A model generated the notes under the pieces. The model ran no database searches. It was not told where the DNA came from and saw only the letters and a program-made list of their open reading frames with translations. DNA of 64,000 nucleotides from Frateuria_A sp049727805. Lineage in GTDB: Bacteria > Pseudomonadota > Gammaproteobacteria > Xanthomonadales > Rhodanobacteraceae. A program made the translations under genes and the position numbers. The stretch lies in assembly GCF_049727805.1 (NCBI RefSeq), contig NZ_JBCNYA010000017.1, positions 22,616 to 86,615 of the forward strand, given 5' to 3'. This document shows, piece after piece, positions 1-8,349 of the stretch; the first letter of the stretch is position 1; each line of letters starts with the position of its first letter.

Positions 1-504
1 GAGCATCGCCTCGACGATGCGTCCCTCCACCAGCGAGAGCACGCGCACCGAGCCGAAGAACAGCACGATGAACGGCAAGCCGATGATCAGCACCGAGAAG
101 CCGGCCGACAGCGACACGCCGGTGACCACCCAGGTGAAGTAGAAGATGCCGGTGGCCAGCGCCAGCACCATGTAGAACAGCGCGCCGTAGGTGCGCGGAT
201 CGGCCGCCACGCCGAAGAAGCGCCCGGCCAGCGAGCGGCGCTTCGGCGGCGGCGGCGGACGCAGCGCACGCTGGATCCTGATCTCCTGGTCGCGATAGAG
301 CTCGGCCACCTCGTCCGGCGCACCGTAGCTGCCCACCACGTGGGCCAGCATCTCCGCCTCGCTGCGCGTGGGCTGTTCGGCCAGTTCCGCGCGCAGGTGT
401 TCCTCCGCGTCGTAGAGCGCGTCCTGCACCAGCGCCGGATCGGCGCCGCGCAGCGCGGACTTCAACTGGTGCAGATATTCGTTGATCGTGCGCGGTGCGT
501 TCAT
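1..504 (-). CDS. HAAS/DUF1700-type membrane protein, 3' part cut by window edge
   Basis: The 168 codons seen run off the left edge. The first ~75 residues form a soluble helical domain (MNAPRTINEYLHQLKSAL..., then EEHLRAEL and a VGSYGAPDEVAELYRDQEI-type helix) like the HAAS/DUF1700 fold. Two hydrophobic segments follow (about residues 106-130 and 133-155). HAAS proteins commonly sit beside PadR regulators, and here the ATG shares one base with the padR stop (TGATG), so translation is probably coupled. In related operons such proteins are thought to act in envelope signalling or as PadR-controlled membrane sensors. The function here is inferred only. Confidence 0.75.
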   Translation of the reverse strand, partial: MNAPRTINEYLHQLKSALRGADPALVQDALYDAEEHLRAELAEQPTRSEAEMLAHVVGSYGAPDEVAELYRDQEIRIQRALRPPPPPKRRSLAGRFFGVAADPRTYGALFYMVLALATGIFYFTWVVTGVSLSAGFSVLIIGLPFIVLFFGSVRVLSLVEGRIVEAML

Positions 505-902
505 CACACCTCTCCTTGAAGGACCTTGTCGACGGAATCACGCGTGGCGATCCAGGCCGCGACCCACTCGCGCAGCACCTCCCGCCCCGGCTTGGTAACA
601 CGGTAATAGCGGCGCGGCGGCCCGCTCACCGAAGGCTCCACCTCGCTGGCCAGCAGCCCGGCCGCCTCCAGGTTGCGCAGCACCGGATAGAGCGCGCTCT
701 GCTTGCCCGCCAGCACGCCCTCGCCCAGCTCCTCCAGCCGTTTGGCGATCTGGTAGCCGTACAGCGGCTGGCGCGACTGCCCCAGCACCGCCAGCAGCAC
801 CAGTGACACGGTGCCCGCCGACAGCTCCTTCTGGAATTTCTTCAGATGGCCGACCCGATCGTCCACGCACTCGCCTGCACTGCCGCTTTGGTTGGTGTGC
901 AT
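504..902 (-). CDS. PadR-family transcriptional regulator
   Basis: 132-residue winged-helix protein. The central part (TVSLVLLAVLGQSRQPLYGYQIAKRL ... SALYPVLRNLEAAGLL ... RRYYRVTKPG) has the PadR pattern of Y-G-Y-x-I, the recognition helix with LYPxLxxLE, and the wing RRYYxLT. PadR proteins are usually ligand-responsive repressors of the neighbouring operon. The ATG at 902 has no Shine-Dalgarno sequence and lies 2 bp downstream of a perfect 19-bp palindrome. This suggests a leaderless message and direct autorepression. A GTG about 13 codons inside is a less likely start. The next gene overlaps by one base. Confidence 0.9.
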   Translation of the reverse strand: MHTNQSGSAGECVDDRVGHLKKFQKELSAGTVSLVLLAVLGQSRQPLYGYQIAKRLEELGEGVLAGKQSALYPVLRNLEAAGLLASEVEPSVSGPPRRYYRVTKPGREVLREWVAAWIATRDSVDKVLQGEV

Positions 903-904
903 GT

Positions 905-923
905 TAGTGCGAAGTTCGCACTA
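905..923. promoter_or_regulatory. Perfect palindrome at the padR start, probable PadR operator
   Basis: TAGTGCGAAGTTCGCACTA is a 9-bp perfect inverted repeat around one central base. It ends 2 bp upstream of the padR ATG (902) on the coding side. Its position over the likely promoter/start fits an autoregulatory PadR operator. The ligand and binding are inferred, not seen. Confidence 0.6.
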
Positions 924-995
924 GTCCATGTGCTCGAAGTCATGCCGCGGGCGCGCCGCGACCGGCGCCGAAGCCGGCCTTTTGGAAACGAGCCG

Positions 996-2873
996 CTAGG
1001 TGTGTTGGATCCCCGAGAGCCGGTCCAGCGGCACCGAAACGTGCACCTCGAGCCCTTGCGGATGCCAGGTGCGGGTCAGTTCGCCGGCCAACTGGTCGCG
1101 CAGGGTCACGTCGACCAGCCGGGTGCCGAAGCCGGCCCGCTGCGGTTCCCGCACGGTCGACCCGCCCCGCTCGCACCAGTGCAGGATGAAGCGGTCACCC
1201 GCGCGTTCGCCGCATACCTTCACCCGCCCGCCGGGCACGGCGAATGCACCGTACTTGGCGGCATTGGTGGCGAGCTCGTGGATGGCCAGGGAGAAGGGCG
1301 TAATCGCGCCCGGCTCGATCGGGACGTCGTCGCCGGTCAGCTCGACACGTTCGTACCCTTCGAGCGTGTAGGGCCTGAGCAGGCGGCAGGTAAGGCCGAA
1401 CACCGTGGCGTTCATTTCGACAGGCTCGCCATCGCGCCCGTGCGGCCGCGCGTAGTCGTGCGCCTCGTCCAGAGCGGCCAGGCGGTCGAGCAGTTCGTCG
1501 GCAAAGGCGCGGCTCTCGGGAAACTGCCGCACGGTGAGAGCGACCAGCCCCGACACCACCGCGAAGATGTTCTTGATGCGGTGGCTGAGCTCTTTGCCGG
1601 CCAGTTCCAGTTGCTCGGCGGACGCCTTGCGCTCGTGGATGTCGGTGCAGGTGCCCATCCAGCGCAGGATCTGGCCGTCCTCGCCGCGCACCGGGTGCGC
1701 GCGACCCAGCATCCAGCGATAGACGCCGGTGTGGTGCCGCATGCGGTACTCGATTTCATAGGGCTCGCCGGTCACCAGGCTGTGCCGCCAGCGCTCGAAC
1801 GTGCGCTCGCGGTCGTCCGGGTGGAACAGCCAGGCCCAGTCGTCGCCGTCGGTGGTCCCGGGCACCGCGCCGGTGAATTCGTACCAGCGCCGGTTGAAGA
1901 AATCGTGGTAGCCGTCGGGCCGCGCGGTCCAGATGATCTGGTCGACGGAATCGACGATGGTCGCGAGCGAGGCACGGCTTTCCTCCAGCGCCTTGTCCAT
2001 GCGCTTGCGCTCGGTGATGTCGAGGAACAACACGGCGAACCGTTCGCCGCCCAGCGGGTGCGCGCGGGCCTCGAAGGAGCGGAACTGCAGCGCAGGCACG
2101 TGCACCTCGAACACCGAAGGCGTGCCGCTGTCGACCACGGCGCCGTAGAGCCGTATCAGGCTGAAGGGAACACCAGGTATGACCTGGCTGACAGGACGAC
2201 CCACCACTGCCTGCGCGGAGCGGCCGGTCTGCGCGCTGAAGGCCTCGTTGGCCTCCAGGAACACGAAATCCACGACCTGACCCTGGTCGTCGCGCACGAC
2301 CTGGGCGACGAAGAAGCCCTCGCGGATCCTGGCAAACAGTTCCCTGTACTGGCCTTCGTCCAGCCCGGCACCGACCACCCCTTCGGCCCGATGGAGGACG
2401 CCCGTCTCCGCGGGAACGTGGACATGCCGCACGCTGCCGGTGGTGTCGTAGACGAACTGGAAGGCCCCGACCTGTTTCCCGTTGTTTCCCCGCAGGGGGA
2501 AGTAGTTCATCTCGTAGCTTCTTCGCTCGCGCCGGGCGTCGCCGTACTCGCCGACCTGCTTGAACGATTCCCCGGCAAGCGCCCGGCTCCACACGGCCCT
2601 GACCTCGGCCTGCTGCCTGGGCCGATCCGCGAGCAGTTCGAGCATGGAGTCGCCGCGCCTGGGCCGCACGCCGAAAATGCGCTCGAATTCGTCGGCGCTG
2701 GCCTCGTTGATGGCTAGGAAACGGTAATCGAGGTCGGCCACCTGGATCATCGCCGGGCTGGCATCGATGACCTGCTGAAGGATGTCCAGGCTTGGCGCCC
2801 CGCTGGCCGGCCCATCGACGGGGCGGCCAGACCGATCTGGCGGTGCGCTCGGCTGAGCCTGTTGTCGGGTCAT
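996..2873 (-). CDS. PAS-domain HWE-family sensor histidine kinase
   Basis: 625 residues. Three PAS-like modules (about 30-145, 172-290, 300-418; the last two end with DITERK and DIHERK) precede an HWE kinase core. The phosphoacceptor is H431 in SHRIKNIFAVV. The N box is HELATNAAKYG, and the WCERGG segment supplies the W-x-E signature that gives HWE kinases their name. There is no membrane segment, so it is cytoplasmic. The family phosphorylates response regulators and is often involved in light, redox or general-stress sensing; no cofactor-binding PAS motif could be assigned. A receiver-only protein lies 299 bp upstream on the same strand and is one possible partner. Confidence 0.88.
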   Translation of the reverse strand: MTRQQAQPSAPPDRSGRPVDGPASGAPSLDILQQVIDASPAMIQVADLDYRFLAINEASADEFERIFGVRPRRGDSMLELLADRPRQQAEVRAVWSRALAGESFKQVGEYGDARRERRSYEMNYFPLRGNNGKQVGAFQFVYDTTGSVRHVHVPAETGVLHRAEGVVGAGLDEGQYRELFARIREGFFVAQVVRDDQGQVVDFVFLEANEAFSAQTGRSAQAVVGRPVSQVIPGVPFSLIRLYGAVVDSGTPSVFEVHVPALQFRSFEARAHPLGGERFAVLFLDITERKRMDKALEESRASLATIVDSVDQIIWTARPDGYHDFFNRRWYEFTGAVPGTTDGDDWAWLFHPDDRERTFERWRHSLVTGEPYEIEYRMRHHTGVYRWMLGRAHPVRGEDGQILRWMGTCTDIHERKASAEQLELAGKELSHRIKNIFAVVSGLVALTVRQFPESRAFADELLDRLAALDEAHDYARPHGRDGEPVEMNATVFGLTCRLLRPYTLEGYERVELTGDDVPIEPGAITPFSLAIHELATNAAKYGAFAVPGGRVKVCGERAGDRFILHWCERGGSTVREPQRAGFGTRLVDVTLRDQLAGELTRTWHPQGLEVHVSVPLDRLSGIQHT

Positions 2874-3172
2874 CGTGCCATGGCGCCTTAGGTTGGCGTT
2901 GGTGCCCTCCAGTTACGGAGGCGCCTGTGGTGCCTCCGCTATTGCCACTGAAGCCTGCCGCACACCGTGACGCGTACGGCGCACGCCTATCGCAGCGATG
3001 GATGCGGCGCTCGGAGGGAAAGTGGTCGGTCCCGGATCAACGATGCGTCGGCACGGCGTGAATCACGGCCACGGGCTCGGCCCGCAGCCGTGACTCCGGC
3101 CGGCCGGCCGAGTGAAGGTCGATCCCTGGCAAGCTCGCGGAGCCACCGCGCCTGCCTCGCCCGGACGTGCGC
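2874..3172. other. Intergenic, no clear feature
   Basis: This 299-bp stretch lies between the HWE kinase and the receiver gene. No convincing gene, hairpin with a T-run or strong promoter was seen; it presumably holds the HWE kinase promoter. Confidence 0.4.
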
Positions 3173-3550
3173 TCAGCCCTCCAGCGCGGCCGTCACCATG
3201 TCGGGCAGGCTTTCCAGCGAGAACGGCTTTTGCAGCACGCGGTAAACCACCGACCGCAACGCCGGCGGCAGCGGCGAAGGCGCGTAGCCGGTCATCAGGA
3301 TCACCTTCACGCCCGGGCGCAGCGTGCGGGCGGCTTCGGCGACCTGGTAGCCGTCGATGTCCGGCAGCTTGATGTCGCTCAACAACAGGTCGATGCGCTG
3401 GTCCGACTGCAGCGCCTGCACGCCGGAGGTGCCGTCGCTGGCTTCGACCACGCTGAAGCCGGCGTCCTGCAGGCCTTCCATGACCAGTTCGCGCAGGAAG
3501 GCCTCGTCTTCGACGAGCAGGACGTGGGGGATGGTGTCGACAGGGGGCAT
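3173..3550 (-). CDS. Single-domain response regulator (receiver only)
   Basis: 125 residues, all receiver domain: acidic pair in LLVEDEAFLREL (E14, D15), phosphoacceptor D59 in LLLSDIKLPDIDG, T in LMTGYA, and K in VLQKPFSLESL. There is no DNA-binding or enzymatic output domain, so it probably acts by protein contact or as a phosphorelay carrier. The ATG shares one base with the stop of the upstream kinase (TAATG), so the two are co-translated and almost certainly cognate. The sequence resembles receiver domains that are fused to the C-terminus of hybrid kinases, so this may be a split hybrid kinase. Confidence 0.9.
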   Translation of the reverse strand: MPPVDTIPHVLLVEDEAFLRELVMEGLQDAGFSVVEASDGTSGVQALQSDQRIDLLLSDIKLPDIDGYQVAEAARTLRPGVKVILMTGYAPSPLPPALRSVVYRVLQKPFSLESLPDMVTAALEG

Positions 3551-5055
3551 TACGCTTCCTCGGGGATGGTTTCGCGGGGGGCGCGGGGAAGGATGATATG
3601 GATGGTCGTGCCGCGGCCGGGCTGGCTCTCGATACTGGCCACGCCACGCGACTGCTCGACGTAGCCGAGGATGGTGCTCAGGCCCAGGCCGGTACCCTTG
3701 CCCACCGGTTTGGTGGTGAAGAACGGATCGAACGCCTTGCTGCGCACTTCCTCGTTCATGCCCACGCCGGTGTCGACCACCCGCAGGTGGACGTAGTCGC
3801 CGTCGGCCAGGCCATCCAGCAGATGGCTTGCATCCACGCGGAGGTCGTCCGTGCAGATCGTGATCTGGCCGCCCTCGGGCATGGCATCGCGCGCGTTGAT
3901 GACCAGGTTGAGGATCGCGTTCTCCATCTGATTGGAGTCGCACAGCACCGGCCATTGCGATCGCAGTTGGTACTCGATCTTCCAGCGGGAACCGACCGAA
4001 TGGTCCAGCAGCGGCTGGATGTTGCGGACCAGGGCATCCAGTTGCAGCGACCTGGGCGACAGCGGCTGCCGGCGCGCGAAGCTGAGCAGGCGCTGGGTGA
4101 GGCTGGCGGCGCGGTCGATGCCGTCCTGCGCCATGTCCAGGTAGCGTTGGATCTGTGCGTGGCGGGCCTGGCGCTGGCGGAAGAACTCGTTGTCCTGGTC
4201 GGGAACCTGCGACGCGGCGGTGGGTGCGTCCGGATGCTCGCCGGCTGCGACGCGCTCGCGTTCGAGCTGGTCCTTGCGCTCGACGCCCGGCTCGCTCTGC
4301 AGCAGTTGCTTCTGCAGCCGCGTGAGGCTGCCGCGGATGATCATCAGCAGGTTGTTGAAATCGTGCGCGATGCCGCCGGAGAGCTGGCCGATCGCCTCCA
4401 TCTTCTGGCTCTGCCGCAGCGCCTCCTCGGTGCGCGCGCGCTGTTCCATCTCCGCGCTGAGCCGTTCGTTGGCATTGGCCAGTTCGCGCGCGCGCCGCTG
4501 CAGCACGACGTTGGCGCGCGTGAGCACGCGCTGGGCCACCGCCAGTGCCGCGAGCATGAGCAAAGCCATCAACGTCAGCAGTGCCACGCCGCTGTAGCGC
4601 GCCAACTGCATGACCAGCGGCGTGTCCGCAGCACGCAGGTAGACGCTGCCGACGGTGGTGGTGCCTTGCTGCGCCGGCACGGCCACCAGCAGGTGGCCGC
4701 GCGGCAACCGCCCGCCGTTGGCCAGGCTGTCGGCGATCGGCTCGCTGCCCGGGCGCTGGAAGCCGGCGACCTGGTGATGCGACTCGTCGTATACCGCCGC
4801 CGCGTCCAGCCGGGGGTCGAGCATCAGCGCATTGACATACTCCTGCGCTGTGGCGCGGTCGTTGAACGCGACCGCGGCGGTCACGCTGGCAGCCAGGATC
4901 CTAGCCTGCACGGACAACTGGCGGCGCTGCTCGGTGCTGGAGGAGTGGTACTGGTAGCCCGCCGCGAGCGCGCCGGCGAGCAGCAGCAGCGCGGCGGCGA
5001 CCAGCGCCAGCACCGGCCGGAACGCGAACGACTGGCCCAGGCCGCGCGACTTCAC
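3550..5055 (-). CDS. Membrane histidine kinase with CHASE8-like periplasmic domain
   Basis: 501 residues. TM1 is about 13-33, a periplasmic domain about 36-150, TM2 about 152-175, then coiled coil, HisKA and HATPase. The periplasmic part (ILAASVTAAVAFNDRATAQE..., LDAAAVYDESHHQVAGF) resembles CHASE8, the domain by which YfiN is held by YfiR. H231 (HDFNNLLMII) is the phosphoacceptor. N, G1 and G2 boxes are NLVINARDAMP, DTGVGM and GKGTGLGLS. About 50 charged residues (about 252-300) are inserted between the two dimerisation helices. The start is GTG, overlapping the yfiR-like stop by 4 bases. The gene order (receptor, YfiR, kinase, receiver) suggests that YfiR gates kinase activity. Confidence 0.87.
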   Translation of the reverse strand: MKSRGLGQSFAFRPVLALVAAALLLLAGALAAGYQYHSSSTEQRRQLSVQARILAASVTAAVAFNDRATAQEYVNALMLDPRLDAAAVYDESHHQVAGFQRPGSEPIADSLANGGRLPRGHLLVAVPAQQGTTTVGSVYLRAADTPLVMQLARYSGVALLTLMALLMLAALAVAQRVLTRANVVLQRRARELANANERLSAEMEQRARTEEALRQSQKMEAIGQLSGGIAHDFNNLLMIIRGSLTRLQKQLLQSEPGVERKDQLERERVAAGEHPDAPTAASQVPDQDNEFFRQRQARHAQIQRYLDMAQDGIDRAASLTQRLLSFARRQPLSPRSLQLDALVRNIQPLLDHSVGSRWKIEYQLRSQWPVLCDSNQMENAILNLVINARDAMPEGGQITICTDDLRVDASHLLDGLADGDYVHLRVVDTGVGMNEEVRSKAFDPFFTTKPVGKGTGLGLSTILGYVEQSRGVASIESQPGRGTTIHIILPRAPRETIPEEA

Positions 5056-5675
5056 GTCGGCTCCCTCACCGCCAGGGCGAGATTGAGCAGCTTGGAGCTG
5101 ATCGTGATGTGGTTGCGCGCCGCCTCGCCGGTGTCGATGACGAAGCGCACGCGCCCGCGCTGGATCACGAACTGCACGATGCCGCCCTGGTGTGGCGCGG
5201 TGGAATCGACCACCGTCAGCACCGGCCGTCCGCTGACCGCGTCGAGCGCGTCATGGATGCTCTGCGACGGCAGGTGGCTGATGAACACGATCTGGCACGC
5301 CGCGTCGCGCGTCAGCGCGTCGAGCCGGCGCACCTCGAACGGATGGGTGCCCAGGCTGCGCCCGGCGACCTGTTTCTCCAGGTAGTGGCCGAAAGGATCG
5401 TCGCCGGCCACGCAGATGCGGAACGGTTCGTTCGCCGCAGTGAAGGTCGTGGGCGGCCAGTTCACGAAAGGCGCCAGCTTGTAGAGGTAGGTCGCCTTGA
5501 CCGCGTATTCGAGCGAGACGTCCGCCGGCGCCGGCTGCGACCGTGCCTCGCCCGTGACGCAGGCAAGCAGCAATGCGAGCAGGCAGGCAGGCGCGCCACG
5601 GAGCCACGCAAGCCGCACGGCCGCCCTGGCATGCAAGGTGGATCGGGGCGCGGCGCGGCGGGTGGGAATCGTCAT
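5052..5675 (-). CDS. YfiR-like (DUF4154) periplasmic regulator
   Basis: 207 residues. A hydrophobic segment (about 29-40) after a basic N-terminus looks like a signal sequence, and mature DUF4154 follows: YAVKATYLYKLAPFVNWP, then FRICVAGDDPFG, CQIVFIS and SGRPVLTVVDS. C88 and C127 are 39 residues apart, the same spacing as the C71-C110 disulfide of Pseudomonas YfiR; the second YfiR disulfide is missing. YfiR represses the diguanylate cyclase YfiN through its periplasmic domain. Here the overlapping downstream gene (4 bp) is a histidine kinase with a similar domain, so the same gating role is inferred. The start lies 22 bp after the receptor gene stop. Confidence 0.85.
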   Translation of the reverse strand: MTIPTRRAAPRSTLHARAAVRLAWLRGAPACLLALLLACVTGEARSQPAPADVSLEYAVKATYLYKLAPFVNWPPTTFTAANEPFRICVAGDDPFGHYLEKQVAGRSLGTHPFEVRRLDALTRDAACQIVFISHLPSQSIHDALDAVSGRPVLTVVDSTAPHQGGIVQFVIQRGRVRFVIDTGEAARNHITISSKLLNLALAVREPT

Positions 5676-5697
5676 CTCCTGCGGTCCGGGCGCGCGG

Positions 5698-7635
5698 CTA
5701 AAAATGCAGGCGGGCGTCGAGCGACACGCTGCGCCCGATCCGGTCGCTGTCCGGGAACACGTATTCCTGGTGCCAGGCATGCAGCAGGTTGAAGCCGGAC
5801 AGCGACAGTTCCAGCTTGTCGCTTGCCAGCCATCCCAGGCGCGCGTCGAGCTCCACGTAGCCGGGCACCTTCGGATCGGGCAGCGCGTCGACGCCGCGCA
5901 GCTCGGTGTAGAGCGTCCAGCGGTCGGACAGGTTGACCATCGAACGGAGGAAGCCCCAGTGGTCCGGATCGTTGCCTGCCTGCGCCACGCCCAGCAATCC
6001 GCTTGCGCCCGGCCTGAAGCGCAGGTGCTGGCGCTGGGCGGTGAAGCCGGCGCCCAACTGCCACCGGTCATTGACCGCATAGCTGCCCCACGCCTCCACG
6101 CCCTGGGTGTGTCCGTACATGTTGTTGCCCCAGGTCAGCGGGAGCAGCGTGACCGGCGTGAACTCGATCGTGCGCAGGTCGTCGTAGACGTTGTAGTACG
6201 CCGAGACCGACACGGTCGCGCGGGTGGCGACCTGCGCCCGCCAGCCGGCCTCGTAGGCGGTCAGCTTCTCGCGCCGGAAGTCCGGGTTGCCGGTGACGAA
6301 GGTGACCGTGCCCTGCTTCTCGATGACGTCCTCGTCGAACGGCGTAGGCGTGCGCACGGCGCGCGAGGCGGCGGCCCACAGCAGCACGTTGCGCGTCGGC
6401 TGCCAGGACAGCCGGGCATTGGGCATCAGCGAGACGCCGGAGTACGGGTCGTCCTCGGCCTTCAGGCCGAGCGTCAGTTGCGTGCGCGGATCGAGCGCGA
6501 TCTGGTCCTGGATGAACGCGTTGGCCAGGTTCTGGGTGTTGCGCGTGGGATCCCACAGCAGCGAGTTGCCCGCGCCGATGCGCGGCTTGATGTCGTAGCG
6601 GTAGATGCGGTCGCCGACGCCCCACACCACCTGGTTGCGCTCGCCCAGCATGAGGTTGTGCTGCGCCTCGATGTCCCAGGTATCGAGCTTGAAGCCGCTG
6701 CCGTCGCCTTCGTTGCGACGGTACATGTGGTCGTAGTAGGTCTGCAGCTGGAAGCTGGAGGTCTCGCTGAATGCATGCTGCCAGCGCGCCAGCAGGTCGC
6801 CCTCGGTACTGCGCCCTTCCACGCCGGAGGGCTGGTCCTGGCGGCCGTCGTGCAGGTCGCTCTGGAGCATGACCGCATCGCCCTCGCCGGCATCCCAGTC
6901 CAGCCGGAAGCCAGCCTGCGGCTTGCGCCAGCCGTCGTGCGCGTCCTGGCCGGCGCTGTTGTCGAAGGCGCGCCGGCGCACGTCGCTGGCATAGACACGG
7001 TAATGCGCGTGCCGCCCCAGCTTGCCGCCGTACTGCACGGCGGCGCTGCTCTCCAGGTTGCCCGCGCTCAGGCTCAGCAGGCCGCCCTGGGTGTCGGCCG
7101 CTGCGCGGGTGATGATGTTGATCACGCCGTTGACCGCGTTGGCGCCCCACAGCGCGCCGCCCGGACCGCTGATGACCTCGATGCGCTCGATGTTCTCCGG
7201 CAACACGAACTGGTCGTCCCAGTACATGCCCGAGAAGATCGGCGAATACACGCTGCGCCCGTCGATCAGCACCAGCAGCTTGTTCGGGAAGTTCTGCGCC
7301 GCGTTGTTGCCGCTGAACCCGCGTGCGGTGATGGTGTAGTCGCCCGGGCTGGTCTGGAAGACTTCCAGGTTGGGCGCCAGCCGCAGGATGTCGGGCAGGC
7401 TGCGCGCGCCCGAGCGCAGGATATCGTCGTGGCTGATCACGTAGACCGCGGCCGGCGCCTTGGCCAGCGCCTCGGGGTTCTTGGCTACCGAGGACACCAC
7501 CACCTTGCCCAGGTCCTCCAGCGAGAGGCTGCTCAGGTCGGTGGCCGGCAAGTCGATGGACGCATGGGCGGCCTGGATGGACCACGCAAGCAGCGTCAAC
7601 GCGGCGATTCCGCGTCGGCGACGCACCGCATTCAT
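5698..7635 (-). CDS. TonB-dependent outer-membrane receptor
   Basis: 645 residues. A signal peptide (to about AHA-S) is followed by a plug domain with VYVISHDDILRSGARSLPDILRLAPN, VLIDGRSVY, ENIERIEVISGPGGALWGANAVNGVINIIT, then a 22-strand-type barrel ending in a C-terminal aromatic (ARLHF), as for BamA-dependent insertion. The substrate cannot be read from sequence. The subfamily with LSLEDLGKVVVSSVAK at the mature N-terminus is often linked to DUF4154 proteins. The ATG at 7635 is chosen because GAGG lies 8 nt upstream; an in-frame ATG 15 codons earlier is possible. It is first gene of the receptor-yfiR-kinase-receiver set. Confidence 0.9.
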   Translation of the reverse strand: MNAVRRRRGIAALTLLAWSIQAAHASIDLPATDLSSLSLEDLGKVVVSSVAKNPEALAKAPAAVYVISHDDILRSGARSLPDILRLAPNLEVFQTSPGDYTITARGFSGNNAAQNFPNKLLVLIDGRSVYSPIFSGMYWDDQFVLPENIERIEVISGPGGALWGANAVNGVINIITRAAADTQGGLLSLSAGNLESSAAVQYGGKLGRHAHYRVYASDVRRRAFDNSAGQDAHDGWRKPQAGFRLDWDAGEGDAVMLQSDLHDGRQDQPSGVEGRSTEGDLLARWQHAFSETSSFQLQTYYDHMYRRNEGDGSGFKLDTWDIEAQHNLMLGERNQVVWGVGDRIYRYDIKPRIGAGNSLLWDPTRNTQNLANAFIQDQIALDPRTQLTLGLKAEDDPYSGVSLMPNARLSWQPTRNVLLWAAASRAVRTPTPFDEDVIEKQGTVTFVTGNPDFRREKLTAYEAGWRAQVATRATVSVSAYYNVYDDLRTIEFTPVTLLPLTWGNNMYGHTQGVEAWGSYAVNDRWQLGAGFTAQRQHLRFRPGASGLLGVAQAGNDPDHWGFLRSMVNLSDRWTLYTELRGVDALPDPKVPGYVELDARLGWLASDKLELSLSGFNLLHAWHQEYVFPDSDRIGRSVSLDARLHF

Positions 7636-7853
7636 GCGGCTACCTCTTCGCGGGCATTCGGGCTGCGCATTGAGGGTCATCCTTAGATCGTTTTTATCTT
7701 CGTGCCGTCCCCGCGCGGGCTTGGCAGCTTGGCACGGCGGACCGCGAAAGAGTAGCCGATCCCGCCCTGCCCGCCGTGCAGCGGACGTCTGCGCAGGGCA
7801 GTCTAGCGTCAATGTCGTGAGCCACGTCTCGCCGCGCCACACGCTCTTCGCAT

Positions 7854-8303
7854 TTACCTGCGGCGCGTATCGCCGAGGGCGCGCACGAACCAGCGGATGG
7901 AGGGCGCGCCGATGTAGTGCGCCCAGGTGTCGGCGTCGCGGACCAGCGCTTCCTCGTCGCCGCCGAAGGCGTGCACGTAGGCCAGCGCGCCGCCGCACTG
8001 CCGGCTACGCGCCTGCAGGTCGCGCGCGTTGCGCAAGGTGGCGCGGATCTTCTTTTCGTTGCGGATCATGCCCTCGGCATCCATCAGCGCAGCCAGCCGT
8101 TCGTCCGGCCAGGTGGCGACGGTGGCCAGGTGAAAGCCGGCGAAGGCGTGGCGGATGCCCGGCCAGCGCACACGCACTACAGCCGGCCGGAAGCGCGCCT
8201 GGAAGACAGCAGCCGTCAGCAACTCGAAGACGTCGTCGTCGTTCGCCGCGGGGCGCTCTCCCAGCGGGTTCCAGCCCTCGACGATGCGCGGCGTCACGTG
8301 CAT
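7854..8303 (-). CDS. Short Tag-like HhH-GPD protein, probably altered or inactive
   Basis: 149 residues with similarity to DNA-3-methyladenine glycosylase I: NDDDVFELLTAAVFQARF, IRHAFAGFHLATVA, AEGMIRNEKKIRATLRNA, FGGDEE. Typical Tag is about 190 residues with Cys/His zinc ligands near both ends and a catalytic Glu in LEGxQAGLSW. Here that stretch is TAAVFQARFRP, so Glu and Trp are replaced, and the terminal zinc residues are absent. It could be a diverged glycosylase or a DNA-binding relative. It lies 46 bp downstream of the alcohol dehydrogenase on the same strand and may be cotranscribed. Confidence 0.6.
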   Translation of the reverse strand: MHVTPRIVEGWNPLGERPAANDDDVFELLTAAVFQARFRPAVVRVRWPGIRHAFAGFHLATVATWPDERLAALMDAEGMIRNEKKIRATLRNARDLQARSRQCGGALAYVHAFGGDEEALVRDADTWAHYIGAPSIRWFVRALGDTRRR

Positions 8304-8349
8304 GCCCGACGTCGGGCCCTCCCCGCAGGAACGGGGAAGGCCCTGCCCG

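Noticed and set aside
846..2717. 623-codon frame opposite the HWE kinase
   Set aside because: Shadow of a coherent kinase with H, N and G boxes; amino acid composition (Arg/Val/Ala-rich) is not protein-like.
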